The notes beneath the pieces were generated by a model. The model did not search any database, had not been told where the DNA came from, and was given only the letters and a program-made list of their open reading frames with translations. The position numbers and the translations under genes are program-made. This document shows positions 53,447-62,046 of a stretch of 64,000 nucleotides of DNA, one piece after another. The stretch is from Tolypothrix tenuis PCC 7101. GTDB taxonomy: Bacteria > Cyanobacteriota > Cyanobacteriia > Cyanobacteriales > Nostocaceae. Location: contig NZ_AP018248.1 of assembly GCF_002368295.1 (NCBI RefSeq), positions 4,992,500 through 5,056,499 on the forward strand. The letters are read 5' to 3'. Each line of letters opens with the position of its first letter. The stretch's first letter is position 1.

Positions 53447-54652
53447 ATGACAGCAAACAAGGAAAATCCGTTATTCTCTAAACCTATTCATCGGTGGCAA
53501 ATTGTTTTAGGAGTTTCTGTCATCTTAGCTACTGGGTTAGCATCTTTTTACGGTTTATCAACATTATTCTTTCGCTCTAATCTTTACACTCGCCCAACTA
53601 ATACCCCTACAAAACCTGCACCTGCAAAAGTTGCGATTACGGCTTTAGGACGTTTACAGCCAGAAGGCGAAATTACTTATTTGTCTGCACCTAATTCTAT
53701 TAACGGTGTACGAGTTGAAAAACTCTTGGTTAAGGAAGGAGACAAGGTACAGGCTGGACAAGTTTTAGCTTACCTGGAAGACTACAATCGCGCCACAGCA
53801 GCTTTGCAACAAGCTTTAGACAAACTGCAAGTAGCCAAAGCCCAACTAGCGCAGGTAAAATCTGGTGCGAAAACTGGAGATATTGACGCGCAAAAAGCAA
53901 CGATCGCGAGTTTACAATCCCAATTAAAAGGAGATGTTGCAACCCAAGAAGCCACAATTGCGCGTCTCCAGGCGCAGGTAGAAAATGCCAAAACCGAAAA
54001 CGATCGCTATCAGCAATTGTTCAAACAAGGTGCGATCGCAGCTTCTGTAGGCGATAGCAAAGCACTGCAACTTAAAACCGCACAACAGCAGCTTGAAGAA
54101 GCCAAAGCTACCAAGAAACGGACTCAAGACACCCTGCAAAGCCAAATTAAACAAGCACAATCGCAACTTAGCAGTGTCAAAGAAGTACGTCCTGTAGATG
54201 TGGAGGTAGCACAAACCCAAGTTAGAAGTGCCACAACTGCGGTCAAACAGGCAAAAGCCGACCTTGATTTAACTTACATTAAATCACCCATCGACGGCAC
54301 AATTTTGAAAATTCACGCCAGAACCGGCGAAGTAATTGCTACTTCCGGCTTTGCTGAGATAGGTAACATATCTCAAATGTACGTAGTTGCAGAAGTCTAC
54401 CAAACCGATATTCAAAAAGTTCGTAAAGGTCAAAAAGTGACCATTACCAGCCCAGCCATTGTAGGAAAATTGCAAGGAACCGTAGCAGATGTAGGTTGGC
54501 AAGTTGAGAAGCAAAGTATCTTCAGCCTCAACCCCAGTTCCGACACCGACCGCAAAATTATCGAGGTCAAAATCTGCATAGACGATCCAAAAGAAAGTGC
54601 CAAGGTATCACGCCTCACTAACTTACAAGTGGATGTAGCAATTCATATTTAG
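53447..54652 (+). CDS. DevB-like ABC exporter adaptor (HlyD family)
   Basis: A 401-residue membrane-fusion protein. One membrane segment lies at about 18-42, followed by the lipoyl half-motif (KVAITALGRLQPEGEITYLSAP, VEKLLVKEGDKVQAGQVLAYLED) and a coiled-coil hairpin of about 140 residues (for example NDRYQQLFKQGAIAASVGDSKAL). The second lipoyl half (TYIKSPIDGTILKIHARTGEVI) and beta-barrel follow. DevB is the adaptor of the DevBCA exporter, which with the TolC-like HgdD carries heterocyst glycolipid out of the cell. The permease gene follows 186 bp downstream. A DevA ATPase gene is not adjacent, so the complex must borrow one. The divergent placement from hglE fits the Anabaena island. Confidence 0.88.
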   Translation: MTANKENPLFSKPIHRWQIVLGVSVILATGLASFYGLSTLFFRSNLYTRPTNTPTKPAPAKVAITALGRLQPEGEITYLSAPNSINGVRVEKLLVKEGDKVQAGQVLAYLEDYNRATAALQQALDKLQVAKAQLAQVKSGAKTGDIDAQKATIASLQSQLKGDVATQEATIARLQAQVENAKTENDRYQQLFKQGAIAASVGDSKALQLKTAQQQLEEAKATKKRTQDTLQSQIKQAQSQLSSVKEVRPVDVEVAQTQVRSATTAVKQAKADLDLTYIKSPIDGTILKIHARTGEVIATSGFAEIGNISQMYVVAEVYQTDIQKVRKGQKVTITSPAIVGKLQGTVADVGWQVEKQSIFSLNPSSDTDRKIIEVKICIDDPKESAKVSRLTNLQVDVAIHI

Positions 54653-54654
54653 TT

Positions 54655-54815
54655 ATTGGGCATGGGGCATGGGGCATTGGGCATTGGGCATCGTTCAGCA
54701 CCCAAAGAAAAACCCCAATTACCAATTACCCATTACCAATTACCCATTACCAATTACCAATTACCAATTACCAATTACCAATTACCAATTACCAATTACC
54801 AAACACCAAACACCA
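54655..54815. repeat. Heptamer STRR tract between devB- and devC-like genes
   Basis: GGGGCAT/GGGCATT units are followed by about fifteen ATTACCA units, nearly all perfect, and a short AACACCA tail. The tract fills almost the whole gap between the two exporter genes. Confidence 0.85.
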
Positions 54816-54838
54816 AATAACAATCCATAACAGAATTC

Positions 54839-56017
54839 ATGAATTTTAAGATTCCTTTAGCATGGCTACAATTAGTCCAGCAAAAAGTTCGTTTTCTGGT
54901 GGCTGTAGCGGGGATTGCTTTTATTGTGCTGCTGATGTTTATTCAGCTAGGTTTCCAAGATGCACTTTATTCTAGTGCTACCGCAGTACATCAAAGCTTG
55001 AAAGGAGATTTGTTTGTAGTTAGTTCTCAATACAAATCTTTGACCTCCAATCAAAGCTTTTCTCGGACTCGTTTATATCAAGCTTTGGGGTTTGATGGTG
55101 TTGAGTCTGTTAGCCCCATGTATGTGCAATTTGCCAAATTGAAAAACCCAGTAAATAATGAGAAATATTCAATTTATGTTATTGGGTTTGATCCAGGCAG
55201 ATCTGTTTTAAATATCCCAGAGGTTGAAGAGAATTTAGATAAGCTCAAAATTACGGACATGATGCTGTTTGACAGAGATTCACGTTCCGAGTTTGGGCCG
55301 ATTCCAGAAAGATTTGATCAAGGACAAACAGAACAAACTGTTGAAATCTTCCCCTTTAATTCCTTAATTGGTTATCGCGTTAGAGTTGCAGGCTTATTCA
55401 GTTTGGGGCCTTCCTTTGGCGTAGATGGTAACTTAATTGTTAGCGATTCAACTTTTCTCAGAATCAATCCCAACACCCGCCCTGCAGAAATGATTGACGT
55501 GGGTGTGATTACCTTAAAACCAGGTACAGACGCTAATAAGGTGCTGAAAGATTTACAAGCATCCTTACCTAATGATGTGCAAGTTTTTACATACCAAGGT
55601 TTCATTGATTTTGAGAAACAATATTGGGCTGTGAGAACCCCAATCGGTTTTATTCTCAGCTTGATGCTAACAATGGCTTCTGTGGTAGGTGTAGTAATTG
55701 TTTACCAAATTCTTTACAGCAACATTGCTACACAATTTGTTGCTTATGCAACATTAAAAGCTATGGGTTATGCCAATAGATATTTATTAAATGTTGTCTT
55801 TCAACAAGCTTTGATATTGGCAGTTTTAAGTTATATACCCGGATTTATCTTTTCCGTGCTGCTATATGATTTTGCCATGAAAGCTACAAAGCTGCCGATT
55901 GTGATGACATTTAATAATGCGGCATTAGTCTTTGTGTCAGCCACATTAATGTGTTTAACTTCAGGGTCTTTAGCTATCAACAAACTTCGTTCCGCAGACC
56001 CAGCTGATATTTTCTAA
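54839..56017 (+). CDS. DevC-like ABC exporter permease
   Basis: A 392-residue membrane protein of the MacB/FtsX-type DevC family. The N-terminal membrane segment (FLVAVAGIAFIVLLMFIQLGFQDALY) is preceded by the typical IPLAWLQLVQQKVR start. A periplasmic domain (about 45-260) follows, then three C-terminal membrane segments (IGFILSLMLTMASVVGVVIVYQIL, FQQALILAVLSYIPGFIFSVLLY, MTFNNAALVFVSATLMCL). A cytoplasmic coupling segment, FVAYATLKAMGY, lies between the second and third, and the end LAINKLRSADPADIF is characteristic. It would form the inner-membrane channel of a DevBC(A) exporter with the upstream adaptor. Confidence 0.9.
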   Translation: MNFKIPLAWLQLVQQKVRFLVAVAGIAFIVLLMFIQLGFQDALYSSATAVHQSLKGDLFVVSSQYKSLTSNQSFSRTRLYQALGFDGVESVSPMYVQFAKLKNPVNNEKYSIYVIGFDPGRSVLNIPEVEENLDKLKITDMMLFDRDSRSEFGPIPERFDQGQTEQTVEIFPFNSLIGYRVRVAGLFSLGPSFGVDGNLIVSDSTFLRINPNTRPAEMIDVGVITLKPGTDANKVLKDLQASLPNDVQVFTYQGFIDFEKQYWAVRTPIGFILSLMLTMASVVGVVIVYQILYSNIATQFVAYATLKAMGYANRYLLNVVFQQALILAVLSYIPGFIFSVLLYDFAMKATKLPIVMTFNNAALVFVSATLMCLTSGSLAINKLRSADPADIF

Positions 56018-56341
56018 TTCTTGTTCTTGTCTGTGTCTTTGTTCCTCTGTGCTAGATAAATTATTTTCTCAATACATAGGCACTCATACTAATTTGTTAT
56101 GAAGCTGCATAGAATTCGATCCCCCCTAGCCCCCCTTATTAAGGGGGGAACCAGAAAAAATCTATCAAAGTCCCCCTTTTGAAGGGGGATTTAGGGGGAT
56201 CTAGATATTTGCAACTTCACATTAAATTGGTATCAGCTAAAACAGATATTCATTACCTAATCACTTTGTTAAGTAGTCAACAGTCAACAGTTAACAGTTA
56301 ACAGTCAACACCATTATCCCTTCATCAATTATCTCTGCTTT
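56018..56341. repeat. Intergenic with CCCCCTAG palindrome and AACAGT heptamers
   Basis: A palindromic element at 56119-56202 (CCCCCCTAGCCCCCCTTATT and CCCCCTTTTGAAGGGGG with AGGGGGAT) is followed at about 56277-56311 by CAACAGT/TAACAGT heptamer repeats. No gene is seen. Confidence 0.65.
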
Positions 56342-57346
56342 ATGAACTTTGAAAATAAAACGATTCTGATTACCGGAATTGACGATTTTATTGGCTATCG
56401 TGCGGCTGAGTTAGCCATAGCCAAGGGAATGAAAGTCAAAGGACTACAAAGTTCTGGTACTCAGGATACAAAAGCAAAAAATTTAGGCGTTGAGGTGATT
56501 GTTGGTAAAATTAACGATGCCAAAACTGCTCAAAAAGCTTGTGAAGGAGTAGACATCGTTTTACATACCGCTCAACTTGCTCAAGAAGCTGGCCCTCTCA
56601 AAGATTTTCGTGAGGTAAATGTTGACGGAACCATCACAATGGCGAAAGCAGCCAAAAGTGCTGGTGTCAAAACCTTTGTGCATCTTTCTAGCGTATTGGT
56701 GTATGGGTTTAATTATAGCGATCGCGTCACTGAATCCGAGCCGCTAGCTGAAGAAAGCAACCCCTACTGTCAAACCAAAATTGAAGCAGAAGTTGCATTA
56801 TTACCACTCAATAACCCGCCAGATTTTGGTGTAATTGTAATTCGTGCCGGCGATGTTTACGGGCCAGGATGTATCCCCTGGGTAGCGCGTCCGGTTCATT
56901 TTATGCGCCAAAAATTATTCGCTTATGCTAGTGATGAACATGGCGTAATCAATCATGTATATGTTGATAATTTGATTGATGCTATTTTCCTAGCTATCGA
57001 AAAAGAAACCTACGGCGAAATCTTCAATATCACCGACGGACAAAACACTTCCTGGAAAGAGTATTTTACCCGTTTAGCCGCAATATCTGGTTCACCTGAA
57101 CCCATGTCTATTGGTAAAGACGAAATCAAATTATTTTTGAAATTGCGCGCTCAAGGACAAAAGCTATTTCGCAAAAAAGCCGATATTCTTCCAGAGTCTA
57201 TAGATTTTATGACTCGTCCTTACGCTTGTTCGATTGAGAAAGCCCAAAGTCTCTTAAATTATGCACCAAAAATTAATTTGGAAGATGGCTTAAAAATTAC
57301 TAAAGAATGGCTAGAAAAAACAGACCTGCAAAACCTAATGAAATAG
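56342..57346 (+). CDS. NAD(P)-dependent epimerase/dehydratase-like SDR
   Basis: A 334-residue extended SDR. The nucleotide motif ILITGIDDFIGYRAAELA keeps the first and last Gly of TGxxGxxG, but the middle Gly is Asp. The catalytic Ser (HLSSVLVYGF) and the Tyr-x3-Lys (NPYCQTKIEAE) are present. The later GDVYGPGCIPW and INHVYVDNLIDAI follow the UDP-sugar epimerase plan. It could act on a nucleotide sugar or on the carbonyl of the lipid headgroup or chain. It begins the sugar-processing half of the island and is followed after 65 bp by a glycosyltransferase. The substrate is unknown. Confidence 0.82.
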   Translation: MNFENKTILITGIDDFIGYRAAELAIAKGMKVKGLQSSGTQDTKAKNLGVEVIVGKINDAKTAQKACEGVDIVLHTAQLAQEAGPLKDFREVNVDGTITMAKAAKSAGVKTFVHLSSVLVYGFNYSDRVTESEPLAEESNPYCQTKIEAEVALLPLNNPPDFGVIVIRAGDVYGPGCIPWVARPVHFMRQKLFAYASDEHGVINHVYVDNLIDAIFLAIEKETYGEIFNITDGQNTSWKEYFTRLAAISGSPEPMSIGKDEIKLFLKLRAQGQKLFRKKADILPESIDFMTRPYACSIEKAQSLLNYAPKINLEDGLKITKEWLEKTDLQNLMK

Positions 57347-57410
57347 TCTAACAGTGCTGAGTCCTTAACCTTCAGGACTCAGCATTCAGCACTCAGCACT
57401 ACCAAAACTT

Positions 57411-58397
57411 ATGAGTAATTCTCTGCGGCGCTTAAGCATTGGACTCCCTGTATATAACGGCGAGAAATTTATCCGCGAGTCCATAGATTGTATTTTGAAT
57501 CAAACATTCCAAGATTTTGAATTAATTATTTCTGATAACGCCTCTACAGATAATACCGAAGAAATTTGTAGAGAGTATGCTGCTAAAGATAACCGTATCC
57601 GCTATTACCGTAACGCCACAAATATCGGTTGCGCTCGAAACTTTAATCGTGCTTTTGAATTGTCTACAGGCGAATATTTTAAATGGGTAGCCTATGACGA
57701 TTTACACGCACCAGATTTTATCCAAAAATGTATAGAAATACTTGACCAAGACCCAACAGTAGTTTTGTGTCATTCCCATACATATTACATTGATGAACAG
57801 GGAAAATTTATCCAAACCTACGATATTAAATTTAAAACTGATTCATCAAAACCACAAGAACGTTTTCAAGAGTTGCTAACCAAGCATTACTGTTATCAAA
57901 TATATGGTGTAATTCGCGCCGATGCTATCAGAAAATCTCCATATATTATTGGATGTGGAGCAGCAGACGCAATTTTTTTATTAAGAATTGCCTTACTTGG
58001 CCGTTTTTATGAAATTCCCGAATATCTCTTTTTTGCTCGTAGCCATCCCCAACAATCAATGAGTATGTTTTTACCAAACTACTTATTGGCTAACAGCAAT
58101 AATCAAAAAGAATTACTCAGCGTGTTACCAGATTTCTATGGTTATGCTGTGTGGTTTGATACAGCAAATGCCGGAAAAATTATCTTCCCACATTGGAGAA
58201 TTTTAGGGGAAGTTTTGCTGTCAATTTGGAAATCACCTTTAAATTGGCAGGAAAAATTATCATGCTTGCTCGGGATGCCAAAACGTTTACAAGGAACTGA
58301 ATATTTATTGTTTAAAGACTTACAGCTAGCTGCTCAAATTCTATGGAAAAACCGCCAAAACTTTTATCAACGTTTCTCAGTTTTGAGCGGCGGTTAA
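57411..58397 (+). CDS. GT2-family glycosyltransferase
   Basis: A 328-residue cytosolic glycosyltransferase of the GT-A fold. The beginning (LSIGLPVYNGEKFIRESIDCILNQTFQDFELIISDNASTDNTEEICREYA) is the family 2 nucleotide-binding signature, and the metal motif is seen in KWVAYDDLHAPDF (Asp-Asp). The C-terminal region is helical with amphipathic segments but no clear membrane anchor. It would transfer a sugar from a nucleotide donor to a lipid or carbohydrate acceptor. Its place after the epimerase and before the secreted DUF2141 gene suggests a role in the heterocyst envelope, but not which sugar. Confidence 0.88.
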   Translation: MSNSLRRLSIGLPVYNGEKFIRESIDCILNQTFQDFELIISDNASTDNTEEICREYAAKDNRIRYYRNATNIGCARNFNRAFELSTGEYFKWVAYDDLHAPDFIQKCIEILDQDPTVVLCHSHTYYIDEQGKFIQTYDIKFKTDSSKPQERFQELLTKHYCYQIYGVIRADAIRKSPYIIGCGAADAIFLLRIALLGRFYEIPEYLFFARSHPQQSMSMFLPNYLLANSNNQKELLSVLPDFYGYAVWFDTANAGKIIFPHWRILGEVLLSIWKSPLNWQEKLSCLLGMPKRLQGTEYLLFKDLQLAAQILWKNRQNFYQRFSVLSGG

Positions 58398-58433
58398 TTA
58401 CTTCCCAATCATACCATTTGAGGAGACTCATAC

Positions 58434-58910
58434 ATGATGTTAAAACTATCTAAAATTACAGCCTTAGCGATCGCAACTTTCGCCAGCCTCACCTCCATTC
58501 AGCTTGTGAATGCTGCACCAGCGCAAAACCTGACTGTGGTAGTTAATGGTATCAAACACCAAAAGGGACAAATTTGTATCGGAGTTTACTCTCAAGACAA
58601 AGAGAAAGGATTTCCTTCCAATACTTCCAATGTATTGCAAGGTGTTTGTAAAAAAATTACAGGTAGCACCTTAAAACACCAATTCTCCGGCTTAAAGCCT
58701 GGAAATTACGCTGTCGCCATCGTTGACGATCAAAATGGCGATCGCAAAGTCAATAAAGACTTTTTCGGTATTCCCACTGAAGGATTTGGTATTTCCAATA
58801 ACCCTACAGTATCCATCCAAACTGGAACACCCAAATTCCGCGATGCTAGTTTTGCAGTCAACAAAAACACCACCGTCAACATCACAGTGAAATATTCCCT
58901 TGATCCCTAA
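58434..58910 (+). CDS. Secreted DUF2141 protein
   Basis: A 158-residue exported protein. The N-terminus (MMLKLSKITALAIATFASLTSIQLVNAAPAQ) is a Sec signal peptide, with a likely cut after NAA. The mature part is a small beta-rich DUF2141 domain: LTVVVNGIKHQKGQICIGVY, FSGLKPGNYAVAIVDDQNGDRKVNKDFFGIPTEGFGISNN and a terminal strand (NTTVNITVKY). The DDQNGDRKVN segment resembles a Ca-binding loop but is a normal feature of the family. AGGAGA precedes the ATG. It may bind sugar or lipid in the periplasm; the function of this family is not known. Its consistent place among glycosyltransferase genes hints at an envelope role. Confidence 0.85.
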   Translation: MMLKLSKITALAIATFASLTSIQLVNAAPAQNLTVVVNGIKHQKGQICIGVYSQDKEKGFPSNTSNVLQGVCKKITGSTLKHQFSGLKPGNYAVAIVDDQNGDRKVNKDFFGIPTEGFGISNNPTVSIQTGTPKFRDASFAVNKNTTVNITVKYSLDP

Positions 58911-58920
58911 TACAGCTGGC

Positions 58921-59061
58921 GTAGGGTGTGTTGTCGCGTAGCGCAACGCACCACATGAGGACATACTACCCAGCAGATCCCCGACTTCTTGGAGAAGTCG
59001 GGGATCTAAACCCCACTTAAGCAATTCACGGTGCGTTACGCCGGAGGCTAACGCACCCTAC
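58921..59061. mobile_element. GTAGGGTGTGTT inverted-repeat element with insertion
   Basis: It begins GTAGGGTGTGTTGTCGCG and ends TAACGCACCCTAC. A second palindrome, GATCCCCGACTTCTTGGAG and its complement, is inserted in the middle, so one repeat family has landed in another. Repeated GAATTAC heptamers follow at about 59076-59112. Confidence 0.65.
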
Positions 59062-59154
59062 AAATTACAAAATTTGTAATTAATTACGAATTACGAATTA
59101 CGAATTACGAATTGATATGGCTCATCACCGCTTCTTGAGGAGGCTTTACAATTA

Positions 59155-60378
59155 ATGCCAGATTTGGTCAAATTTCTGTGTAACTCGTTGTTGGGTTGGC
59201 TGGCGATTCAGGTATGTTTAACCCTGGTGTTTTTGGTGTCTCTGAATCCAAGCCAGAAGAACTTGTTACCAGATGACCAGTTACCCAAAACAGCGGTGAT
59301 TCTCTGTCTACGTGGAGCAGATCCATATCTCAGACAATGTTTGCGTGCTTTACTCAAACAGAACTACCCCAACTATGATTTAAAGGTTGTTGTCGATCAT
59401 CAAGAAGACCCAGCTTGGAACATTGCTGTTGAAACCATCCAAGAACTAGGTGCAGTTAATGTTGAAATTAGCGCATTGCGAACAATAAACAACAATTGCA
59501 GTCTCAAGTGTAGTTCTCTAGTCCAAGCAGTCTCGGAATTGGATGATTCCTATAAAGTAGTCGCTTTAGTGGATAGCCATACTGTCGTTCATCCTAATTG
59601 GCTGCGCGAATTAGTTAACCCCTTATCCCATCCCAAGGTAGGAGCAACCACAGGTAACCGTTGGTATGTACCCACAGGGAAACACTGGTGGTCTTTAGTA
59701 CCTTATATAGCTAACGTCTCCTTAGTTATACAGATGTATCTGTTTGGTATACCTTGGGGCGGGACTTTAGCTATTAAAACTGAAGTCATTCAGCAAACGG
59801 GACTGCTTGATAAATGGAGCCGTGCTTTAAGCGAAGACATCATGATTAGTAGTGTCTTACGCAAGCATAGGATGCGGGTAAAATTTGTACCTTCCTTATT
59901 AATGCTGAATCGGGAAGAATGCGATTTACCAACCTTAAGAGAGAATATTGAGCGTCAACTCACTTTTTCTCGGCTTTATCATCCCCAACCATCAGCAATT
60001 ATTGGCGATACTTTTTCCAGCATATTGCAGCCGACGCTCGTCTTGATGTGCTTGCTATGGGCATTATTTACTTCACAATGGGATAATTTCGTCTTTTTGC
60101 TGGCGTGTTATAGCAGCTATACCTTTGGATTACTTTGGCTCATGCTGATTTTAGAGCATGGAGTACAGCAAATAATTCGCGATCGCCATCAAAAACCAAC
60201 ACCAATTTCATTTCCCACCATCATCAAACTCCTCATTGGAATTCCCCTAACTCAATGGCTTTATGGGTTAGGAATGTTGTCTTCTTTGAGAATGTCTACA
60301 ATTAACTGGCGTGGTATCACCTACCGCATTTCCGGCCCTTGGAATATTCGGTTAGTGGAGTACCGGAAGTATCGGTGA
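59155..60378 (+). CDS. Membrane glycosyltransferase paralogue A with altered DxD
   Basis: A 407-residue protein of the GT2/GT21 (ceramide glucosyltransferase-like) type. An N-terminal membrane segment is at about 10-30. The catalytic domain has LPKTAVILCLRGADPYLRQCLRALLKQNYPNYDLKVVVD, then VVALVDSHTVVHPNWL, TGNRWYVP, GGTLAIKTEV, an ED pair (ALSEDIMISSVL) and RQLTFSRLYHP in place of QxxRW. C-terminal membrane segments follow. The metal-binding DxD is changed to Asp140-Ser-His142, whereas the adjacent paralogue keeps Asp-Ala-Asp. The start ATG 59155 has GAGGAGG about 12 bases upstream. It probably acts on a lipid acceptor; activity may be altered or lost. Confidence 0.85.
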   Translation: MPDLVKFLCNSLLGWLAIQVCLTLVFLVSLNPSQKNLLPDDQLPKTAVILCLRGADPYLRQCLRALLKQNYPNYDLKVVVDHQEDPAWNIAVETIQELGAVNVEISALRTINNNCSLKCSSLVQAVSELDDSYKVVALVDSHTVVHPNWLRELVNPLSHPKVGATTGNRWYVPTGKHWWSLVPYIANVSLVIQMYLFGIPWGGTLAIKTEVIQQTGLLDKWSRALSEDIMISSVLRKHRMRVKFVPSLLMLNREECDLPTLRENIERQLTFSRLYHPQPSAIIGDTFSSILQPTLVLMCLLWALFTSQWDNFVFLLACYSSYTFGLLWLMLILEHGVQQIIRDRHQKPTPISFPTIIKLLIGIPLTQWLYGLGMLSSLRMSTINWRGITYRISGPWNIRLVEYRKYR

Positions 60379-60416
60379 GGGGGGATGAGGAGGCAGGGGG
60401 GCAGGGGGAGAATAAA

Positions 60417-60495
60417 TTACCAATGCCCAATTACCAATTACCAATTACCCATTACCCATTACCCAATGCCCAATGCCCAATGCCCCATGCCCCAT
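60417..60495. repeat. Heptamer STRR tract between the paralogues
   Basis: ATTACCA, ATTACCC and ATGCCCA/ATGCCCC units are repeated in a seven-base period. It is followed by a short sequence that also precedes the next glycosyltransferase gene. Confidence 0.8.
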
Positions 60496-60521
60496 TGCAT
60501 TGAGAATTTTCCAGAAATCTT

Positions 60522-60543
60522 TGCTGCGTAAATCCTAAAACCA
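60522..60543 (+). repeat. Duplicated upstream sequence, copy 1
   Basis: The sequence starting TGCTGCGTAAATCC and ending CTAAAACCA is repeated at 61992-62013, in both cases after an STRR tract and about 33-55 bp before a glycosyltransferase start. CATGGAATCTTC and CATGAAATATCTCC follow the two copies. It may be a shared regulatory stretch or a duplication scar. Confidence 0.65.
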
Positions 60544-60575
60544 GCACTTTCATGGAATCTTCTAGGTGAGCAAAC

Positions 60576-61835
60576 ATGAACGATTTGGCGAGATTGTTGT
60601 CTCAGATTGTACTGGGATGGCTGGCCATTCAGGTATTGTTAATTCTTGTTTTCTTGTGGAATTTGCGTTCTAATCAGGGGAAATTATTGCCAGATGACAA
60701 GTTACCCAAAACTGCGATCGTTCTTTGTTTGCGGGGTGCAGATCCTTTTCTGCCTAATTGTTTGCGTGCTTTATTAAATCAGAACTATCCCCAGTATGAT
60801 TTAAAGCTGATTGTTGATCGTCAAGAAGATCCTGCTTGGAAAATTGCGACTGATACTATCCAAGAGCTAGGTGCAACTAATGTTGAAATTAGCCCTTTGA
60901 GAATTATCCGCAAAAACTGTAGCCTGAAGTGCAGTTCTTTACTGCAAGCAGCGTCAGATTTAGATGATTCCTATCAGGTAGTTGCTTTAGTCGATGCTGA
61001 TACTATCGTTCATCCTAATTGGCTGCGGGAATTAGTCAGCCCTTTAAATAATCCCCATATTGGCGCGACAACTGGTAACCGTTGGTACTTACCTACAGGT
61101 AAATATTGGGGTTCTTTAGTGCGCTACATCTGGAATGTATCTGCGGTTGTGCAGATGTATTTATATGGGATTCCTTGGGGTGGAACGCTTGCTGTGAAAA
61201 CAGAAGTACTGCGTCAAACAGGACTTTTAGATAAATGGAGTAAGGCTTTTGGCGAAGATACTATGATGCGTAGTGTCTTAGGCAAAAATAAATTACGGGT
61301 GAAATTTGTACCTTCCTTATTGATGCTGAATCGGGAAGAATCAGATTTACCCAGCTTAAGATACTGGCTGCAGCGTCAATTAATATCTTCGCGTCTGTAT
61401 CATCCCTGGTGGTTGGCTGTAGTTGGCGACACGATTTTGACTATATTATTGCCAACTCTGCTAATTGTATTGTTCGTAGCAGCATTATTTACCCAACAAT
61501 GGAACACTGCAGTTTTCTGCTTGAGTTGTTACATTGGCTATATGTTGGGACTTCTCTTGCTGGTCATTGTTTTAGAAAAAGAGATACAGCAAGTCCTGCA
61601 CCATAATGGTGAACCGATAACAAAACTCGCACCAGCAACCATCCTCAAAATTTTCATTGGGATTCCCTTTACTCAATGGGTTTATGGTTGTGCCATGTTT
61701 CTCTCTCTGTGGATGTCAAAAGTCAAGTGGCGGGGAATCACCTACGACATCAAAGGCCCTTGGAACATTCGCCTCCTCGACTATCGCCCTTATAAAATCG
61801 TAGACCAACCAAGCGATCGCAAACTTTCTCTTTGA
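60576..61835 (+). CDS. Membrane glycosyltransferase paralogue B
   Basis: A 419-residue protein close to the preceding gene's product along its whole length (shared GWLAIQV, LPDDKLPKTAIVLCLRGADPFL, QNYPQYDLKLIVDRQEDPAWKIA, GNRWYLPTGKYWGSL, GIPWGGTLAVKTEVL and KGPWNIRLLDYRPYK). Here the metal motif is a normal DxD: VDADTIVHPN with Asp140 and Asp142. The GEDTMMRSVL acidic pair and RQLISSRLYHP follow, then three or four C-terminal membrane segments. It has the plan of GT21/GT2 enzymes that add sugar to lipid acceptors at the membrane. An AGGTGAG ribosome site lies before the ATG at 60576. The role may be glycosylation of the fatty alcohol or of an accessory envelope lipid. Confidence 0.87.
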   Translation: MNDLARLLSQIVLGWLAIQVLLILVFLWNLRSNQGKLLPDDKLPKTAIVLCLRGADPFLPNCLRALLNQNYPQYDLKLIVDRQEDPAWKIATDTIQELGATNVEISPLRIIRKNCSLKCSSLLQAASDLDDSYQVVALVDADTIVHPNWLRELVSPLNNPHIGATTGNRWYLPTGKYWGSLVRYIWNVSAVVQMYLYGIPWGGTLAVKTEVLRQTGLLDKWSKAFGEDTMMRSVLGKNKLRVKFVPSLLMLNREESDLPSLRYWLQRQLISSRLYHPWWLAVVGDTILTILLPTLLIVLFVAALFTQQWNTAVFCLSCYIGYMLGLLLLVIVLEKEIQQVLHHNGEPITKLAPATILKIFIGIPFTQWVYGCAMFLSLWMSKVKWRGITYDIKGPWNIRLLDYRPYKIVDQPSDRKLSL

Positions 61836-61976
61836 TTGGGGGCTGGGGACTGGGGATTAGGGACTGGGGATTGGGGACTGGGGACTGGGGACTAGGGGAA
61901 ATAAAAAACACCAATTACCCATTACCAATTACCAATTACCAATTACCAATGCCCCATGCCCCATGCCCCATGCCCA
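61833..61976. repeat. Heptamer STRR tract upstream of the HglT-like gene
   Basis: GGGGACT/GGGGATT units are followed by ATTACCA units and CATGCCC units. It occupies most of the gap between the paralogue B gene and the next glycosyltransferase. Confidence 0.85.
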
Positions 61977-61991
61977 TTCTCATGAAATTTC

Positions 61992-62013
61992 TGCTGCGTA
62001 AATCCTAAAACCA
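61992..62013 (+). repeat. Duplicated upstream sequence, copy 2
   Basis: The second copy of the sequence at 60522-60543, about 33 bp before the HglT-like start. See copy 1. Confidence 0.65.
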
Positions 62014-62046
62014 AAACCAGCTTTTTCATGAAATATCTCCTTTATT

